Below, piece by piece: positions 60,695 to 64,000 of a stretch of DNA of 64,000 nucleotides (positions within the stretch are counted from its first letter, which is position 1; each line of letters starts with the position of its first letter). The position numbers and the translations under genes were made by a program. The notes beneath the pieces were generated by a model. That model saw only the letters and a list, made by a program, of their open reading frames with translations, was not told the DNA's origin and did no database searches. Source of the DNA: Yoonia sp. SS1-5 (GTDB lineage: Bacteria; Pseudomonadota; Alphaproteobacteria; Rhodobacterales; Rhodobacteraceae). The stretch is taken from positions 1,984,001-2,048,000 of the forward strand of contig NZ_CP151767.2 of NCBI RefSeq assembly GCF_038443705.2, read 5' to 3'.

Positions 60695-61328
60695 ATTAGT
60701 GATCTTTGATTGTGACGGCGTTCTTGTTGATACCGAACCGGTCACAGATGCGGTTCTCTCGGCCGATCTGACCAGACACGGCTACGCGGTATCACCGCAA
60801 GAGATCCACACCCGTTTCGCGGGCGGTACCATTGCGGGCATCGCACGGGAGGCCCGTGAAAAGGGCGCGGACTTGCCCGATGACTGGATTGACCGGATTT
60901 ACGAAACCGTCTTTGCTGCGCTGCGCAAAGGCACGCCCGTCATCCCGGGCGTGATGGAACTGATCCATGCCTGTGATCGTGCAGGCATCAAACGGGCCAT
61001 TGCGTCGAACGGTCCGATGGCCAAGATGGAGATCACGCTGGCGCCAAACGGGCTATGGAACCTGTTCGAGGGCCGGATTTATTCCGGGCATGATCATCCG
61101 CCAAAACCGGAACCCGGGATGCTTTTGCAGATCATGGCGGATGCGGGCGTGGCCCAGGACAACGCGGTGATGATTGATGACATGCCCGCAGGGTTCAATG
61201 CCGCCAAGGCCGCAGGTATCCGATGCTTTGGCTATGTGGCAGAGGGTGGCCCGGCCCGGATCGGTGACACAGGCGCGATACCTGTCACATCAATGGATGA
61301 AATTGCGCGGGCCATCGGGATAAGTTAG
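60684..61328 (+). CDS. HAD-family hydrolase (phosphatase/phosphomutase type)
   Basis: 214 residues. HAD motif I VIFDCDGVLVDTEPV at 5-19, motif II IASNGP near 108, motif III Lys in HPPKPEPGMLL and motif IV MIDDMPAGFNAAKAAG. The subfamily with a cap between motifs I and II includes phosphoglycolate phosphatase and beta-phosphoglucomutase; the substrate cannot be told. Translationally coupled to rsmD by an 11-base overlap. Confidence 0.9.
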   Translation: MTPELVIFDCDGVLVDTEPVTDAVLSADLTRHGYAVSPQEIHTRFAGGTIAGIAREAREKGADLPDDWIDRIYETVFAALRKGTPVIPGVMELIHACDRAGIKRAIASNGPMAKMEITLAPNGLWNLFEGRIYSGHDHPPKPEPGMLLQIMADAGVAQDNAVMIDDMPAGFNAAKAAGIRCFGYVAEGGPARIGDTGAIPVTSMDEIARAIGIS

Positions 61329-61337
61329 CCTGCCTGC

Positions 61338-61547
61338 ATGTCGGATATCGCAGACATTCCGTTCATCGCAACGCGCAGCACAGAAGAAACGCCGTTGCCG
61401 GCACCCGTGCCGTTTGGCGCGCCGGTGCTGATTGGGGACTGTGTCAGTCCTTTGGCGGGCGAAACGATACTTGGCCTGCTATGGAAACGGTTGGACGAAA
61501 AGCGCCGGGACAAACAGCCCCGGCGCGATCACGACTATAGCGTTTGA
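61338..61547 (+). CDS. Small hypothetical protein
   Basis: 69 residues, 9 bases after the HAD gene on the same strand. Pro/Ala-rich first half (EETPLPAPVPFGAPVLIG), then an amphipathic segment (ETILGLLWKRLDEKRRDKQPRRDHD) with a highly basic end. No signal peptide, no recognised family. The codon pattern and operon position support a real gene, but length keeps this tentative. Confidence 0.45.
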   Translation: MSDIADIPFIATRSTEETPLPAPVPFGAPVLIGDCVSPLAGETILGLLWKRLDEKRRDKQPRRDHDYSV

Positions 61548-61569
61548 CGAAATACCTGATACATCGAAT

Positions 61570-61616
61570 ATCACCTAACGCGTTGAAATCTTTGATTTCA
61601 GGCAGCGTTAGGTGAT
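61570..61616. repeat. Large compound hairpin between the small gene and dctP
   Basis: Outer stem TCACCTAACGC (61571-61581) with GCGTTAGGTGA (61605-61615), inner stem TGAAATC (61584-61590) with GATTTCA (61594-61600), loop TTT, small bulges between. Lying between convergent genes, it could stop transcription from both sides or be a member of an interspersed palindrome family; only one copy was seen here. Confidence 0.65.
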
Positions 61617-61658
61617 TCAGGTTTTTCGCATAACGCTTTTAATCCGTTGTTATCACGA

Positions 61659-62690
61659 TCACTGGGCGATATTGCCGGCGACGTAACCCTGTGCGGCGTC
61701 GACCAATGCGGCCCCATCAAACCCCTTCTCGTCCATCTCGACGATCCAGTTTGCAGTGACGATCTCGCCCAGCGCCTTGATCCGGTCCGTTTCAGCGACA
61801 GACAATTCGGCAATTTCGTTGCCATCAGCGGCCATAAGCTCGTGTCCGACCACATCACCGGTATCATGGGCCCGTCCGGCCCACATGCTGGCCATCATCC
61901 CCGAATTGGCATCAATGATCGCACGCAGGTCCTCCGGCATGCCGTCATAGACGTCCTTGTTCATCGCCCAGATGAAATAGAGGTTATAGAGCGCCCGGTC
62001 ACCGGCCACATCGGTGTGGCTGTCGGTTAGTTCGTTCAGTTTCAGTGATGGGGACATCTCCCAGGTGATGACACCGCCATCAACCACACCCTTAGACAGC
62101 GCCTCGGGGAATTGAGGGACAGGCATCCCGATTGGGGTCGCCCCCAGCTGATCAAGCAACAATGTCGCCGGGCGGGACGGACCGCGCAGTTTCAGACCAG
62201 CAAAATCCTCGACCGTGGCCACGCTCGCGCCGCGTTTGTGGACGATACCGGGCCCATGCATATGCGCTGCGATCACATGCACATCCGCAAAATCATCCAT
62301 GAGGAATTCCTGCGTGAACTCCCATGCGGCGGCTGATGCCTCCTCGCCTGACTTGGTTGTCATGAACGGCAGCTCCATCGCCTCGGCCTCGGGGAACCGG
62401 TTGGGCTGATAGCCAGGGATGACCCAGCCACCATCAATGGCACCGTCGCGGATCAGGTCATATTGGTTCGGGGCGGCCCCGCCCAATTGCATGAACGGAT
62501 AGAGTTCGACCTTGATACGGCCCTGTGACTGTTCCTCGATCGCATCTGCCCAAGGCTGCATGAAATAGGTCGGGTTGGCGCTTGCAGGGGACACAAAATG
62601 CTGGAACCGCAAGGTGACCTCCTGCGCGGCGGCAGATGTCGCGGTCATGGTGAAGGCGGCCGCAAAAGCGGCGTGTTTGATCAGGTGCAT
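61659..62690 (-). CDS. TRAP transporter substrate-binding protein (DctP family)
   Basis: 343 residues from ATG 62690 (AAAGGA upstream; ATG 62699 also possible). Signal peptide IKHAAFAAAFTMTATSAAAQ, then a DctP-type binding fold: VTLRFQHFVSPASANPT, PWADAIEEQSQGRIKVELYPFMQLGG, LRGPSRPATLLLDQLGATPIGMP with the substrate-carboxylate Arg, and VVDGGVITWEMSP. It captures an organic acid in the periplasm for a DctQM membrane pair, which is not encoded next to it. Followed by the compound hairpin. Confidence 0.92.
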   Translation of the reverse strand: MHLIKHAAFAAAFTMTATSAAAQEVTLRFQHFVSPASANPTYFMQPWADAIEEQSQGRIKVELYPFMQLGGAAPNQYDLIRDGAIDGGWVIPGYQPNRFPEAEAMELPFMTTKSGEEASAAAWEFTQEFLMDDFADVHVIAAHMHGPGIVHKRGASVATVEDFAGLKLRGPSRPATLLLDQLGATPIGMPVPQFPEALSKGVVDGGVITWEMSPSLKLNELTDSHTDVAGDRALYNLYFIWAMNKDVYDGMPEDLRAIIDANSGMMASMWAGRAHDTGDVVGHELMAADGNEIAELSVAETDRIKALGEIVTANWIVEMDEKGFDGAALVDAAQGYVAGNIAQ

Positions 62691-62852
62691 CGCATGCATC
62701 CTTTCATCTTTGACTATGTTGGGAGGGGGTGTCACCGCTAGCGACACCTGATAGGTAAGCGGCACTGCCACAAAGCGCAAGAACACATTTTACGGGGAAT
62801 TCAGCCGCGCATTTCCCCGCTTTCCGCCGGGCCCAACCGCGGCAGGCCGTTT

Positions 62853-63665
62853 TCAACTTTCCCATGTCGGGTGATATTTCCCGCCGGGTGACAAGGTAAA
62901 GATCTCGCCCCCATCCGCCGTGATACCGATGGAATGCTCAAACTGCGCAGAGAGGGACTTGTCACGGGTCACGGCTGTCCAATCATCTGCCAGCACCTTG
63001 GTATCCGGGCGGCCCAGATTGATCATCGGCTCGATGGTAAAGAACATCCCTTCCTCAAGGGTCGGGCCGGTTCCGGGGCGCCCATAATGCACCACGTTGG
63101 GGGGGGCGTGAAACACACGGCCCAGGCCATGCCCGCAGAAATCGCGCACGACCGACATCCTGTTACTTTCCGCATAGACCTGGATCGCGTGGCCGATATC
63201 ACCAAACGTGTTACCCGGCTTTGCCGCCTCGATACCCTTCATCAGGGCGTCATGGGTCACCTGAATAAGCCGCTCTGCCTTGCGTGGAAGATCGCCCGCA
63301 ACATACATGCGGCTTGTGTCGCCAAACCATCCGTCGACGATAACCGTGACGTCGATATTCAGGATATCGCCATCCTTGAGCTTTTTGTCGCCCGGAATGC
63401 CGTGACACACCACGTGATTGACCGAGATACAGCTGGCATGCTGATACCCTTTATAGCCAATCGTGGCAGAGGTCGCACCGGCATCATCGACCATTTGCGT
63501 GATCAGCCGGTCTATTTCGCCGGTCGTCTGACCGGTGAATACATGTGCCGCGATATCATCAAGAATCTGGGCCGCAACCCGACCTGCCGCATGCATGCCG
63601 GCAAAATCGCCCGGTTCATAAATCCTGATGCCGTCTTTGGTGATGCGCCCACGATTGGTTTGCAC
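62853..63665 (-). CDS. map: Methionine aminopeptidase, type I
   Basis: 270 residues from GTG 63665 with AAAGGA upstream; no ATG fits the family N-terminus better. Metal ligands: Asp pair in NIDVTVIVDGWFGDTSRMY, His in GHGLGRVFH, Glu in EPMIN and QFEHSIGI; the substrate His lies in HGIPGDKKL. It removes the initiator methionine from nascent proteins and is essential in most bacteria. The sfsA gene lies 53 bases upstream on the same strand. Confidence 0.96.
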   Translation of the reverse strand: MQTNRGRITKDGIRIYEPGDFAGMHAAGRVAAQILDDIAAHVFTGQTTGEIDRLITQMVDDAGATSATIGYKGYQHASCISVNHVVCHGIPGDKKLKDGDILNIDVTVIVDGWFGDTSRMYVAGDLPRKAERLIQVTHDALMKGIEAAKPGNTFGDIGHAIQVYAESNRMSVVRDFCGHGLGRVFHAPPNVVHYGRPGTGPTLEEGMFFTIEPMINLGRPDTKVLADDWTAVTRDKSLSAQFEHSIGITADGGEIFTLSPGGKYHPTWES

Positions 63666-63718
63666 GTCGATTGTCCTTTGTCGGTTTTCTGGCACATAGG
63701 GGAATTGGTGGCAGAGTT

Positions 63719-64000
63719 CTAGAGCCTGATGGGTATCTGGGCGTCGGGGATAATTCTTTGCGGTGAAATGGCGCAGCGCAACGCCATGGCACCAACCCCC
63801 GCCTTTTGGGCGGCTTCAAACGCTGCGGCATAGGCCGGATCAATATCGTGGGCCAGTGTCATCGCGTCGCAATCGGTGCGCTGCACCAGATATAACATGA
63901 TGGCCCGGTGACCTTCCGCCACCATCTGCGCCAGCGCATTCAGGTGCTTGGTGCCACGTGCCGTGACGCTGTCGGGAAACTCTGCCAGCCCCGATTGGCG
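63719..64000 (-). CDS. sfsA: Sugar fermentation stimulation protein / DNA-RNA nuclease SfsA, 3' part
   Basis: Partial: the frame is open to the right edge of the window, where it reads AEFPDSVTARGTKHLNALAQMVAEGHRAIMLYLVQR, the conserved C-terminal half of SfsA with its nuclease-fold Asp region and the RGTKHL block. The gene continues beyond base 64000. SfsA binds DNA non-specifically and has been proposed to be a nuclease. Likely co-transcribed with map, a common neighbour in alphaproteobacteria. Confidence 0.9.
   Translation of the reverse strand, partial: RQSGLAEFPDSVTARGTKHLNALAQMVAEGHRAIMLYLVQRTDCDAMTLAHDIDPAYAAAFEAAQKAGVGAMALRCAISPQRIIPDAQIPIRL

Noticed and set aside
1..64000. CRISPR arrays, tRNA or rRNA genes, transposases
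   Set aside because: None was recognised on reading either strand; short tRNA genes could still be missed without a covariance-model scan.

Overview
The window reads as a chromosomal segment of a marine alphaproteobacterium of the Rhodobacteraceae (Roseobacter group; something like Loktanella or Yoonia is my guess from overall gene content, not from a search). Supporting signs are the moderately high GC, the dense 4-bp ATGA overlaps between co-directional genes, an aa3-type oxidase subunit IV mini-gene, an iron-control-element (Irr) motif in front of a membrane-bound ferritin gene, DUF6356 and DUF1244 proteins, a PrtD-type type I exporter, and a dgcN-dgcA D-glutamate cluster. No rRNA, tRNA, CRISPR array, transposase or integrase was recognised.

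Layout. 1-2.5 kb: 3' part of glutathione-dependent formaldehyde dehydrogenase, a beta-lactamase-fold hydrolase and a NYN/LOTUS RNA-binding protein. 2.5-4.5 kb: TetR regulator, small exported protein and mbfA with operator-like palindromes and an Irr box. 4.5-9.2 kb: molybdenum cofactor operon fdhD-mobA-mobB-(DUF429-like/moeA fusion)-GNAT. 9.2-11 kb: azlCD branched-chain amino-acid exporter, a lipoprotein and the oxidase subunit IV. 11-15.2 kb: Lrp regulator with a palindromic operator, DUF6356, MBL hydrolase and acyl-CoA dehydrogenase. 15.2-19.6 kb: tsaC, an FrhB-like protein, then a TbpB-like lipoprotein and an RTX matrixin protease. 19.8-26.7 kb: Lrp/ald pair, muramidase, mscL, GST, YtoQ, GNAT, methyltransferase/LysR pair. 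26.7-33.7 kb: pheT and pheS separated by three accessory genes, a secreted lysozyme-like protein, rplT and rpmI. 34-38.8 kb: pyruvate kinase, N-formylglutamate amidohydrolase, DUF1244, and a CoA-transferase/FAS1-like dehydratase pair.

38.8-43.7 kb looks like an accessory island: two gene-poor stretches flank a truncated hydrolase, a membrane-anchored LytTR regulator, an exported alpha/beta hydrolase and an exported beta-propeller protein. Upstream of each of the last two genes lies a pair of direct repeats with an exact 21-bp period that matches the LytTR consensus; this is the most interesting system in the window. 43.7-46.6 kb holds the D-amino-acid operon dgcN-dgcA-dat. 46.8-51 kb: amt-glnK and a class A penicillin-binding protein. 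51.6-54.7 kb: type I secretion ATPase and adaptor, plausible exporters of the RTX protease 32 kb away. 54.7-64 kb: ridA-ugpQ-COG3146-phhB-mscS run, peroxiredoxin, ferredoxin-reductase-like flavoprotein-rsmD-HAD run, an orphan TRAP binding protein, map and the 3' part of sfsA.

Dispersed structure: three copies of a short palindrome (GGATGGGTT/AACCCATCC type) sit in intergenic space at 23.8, 30.1 and 46.7 kb, and an identical 11-mer marks three convergent gene ends. All functional calls are from reading the sequence; no database search was run.
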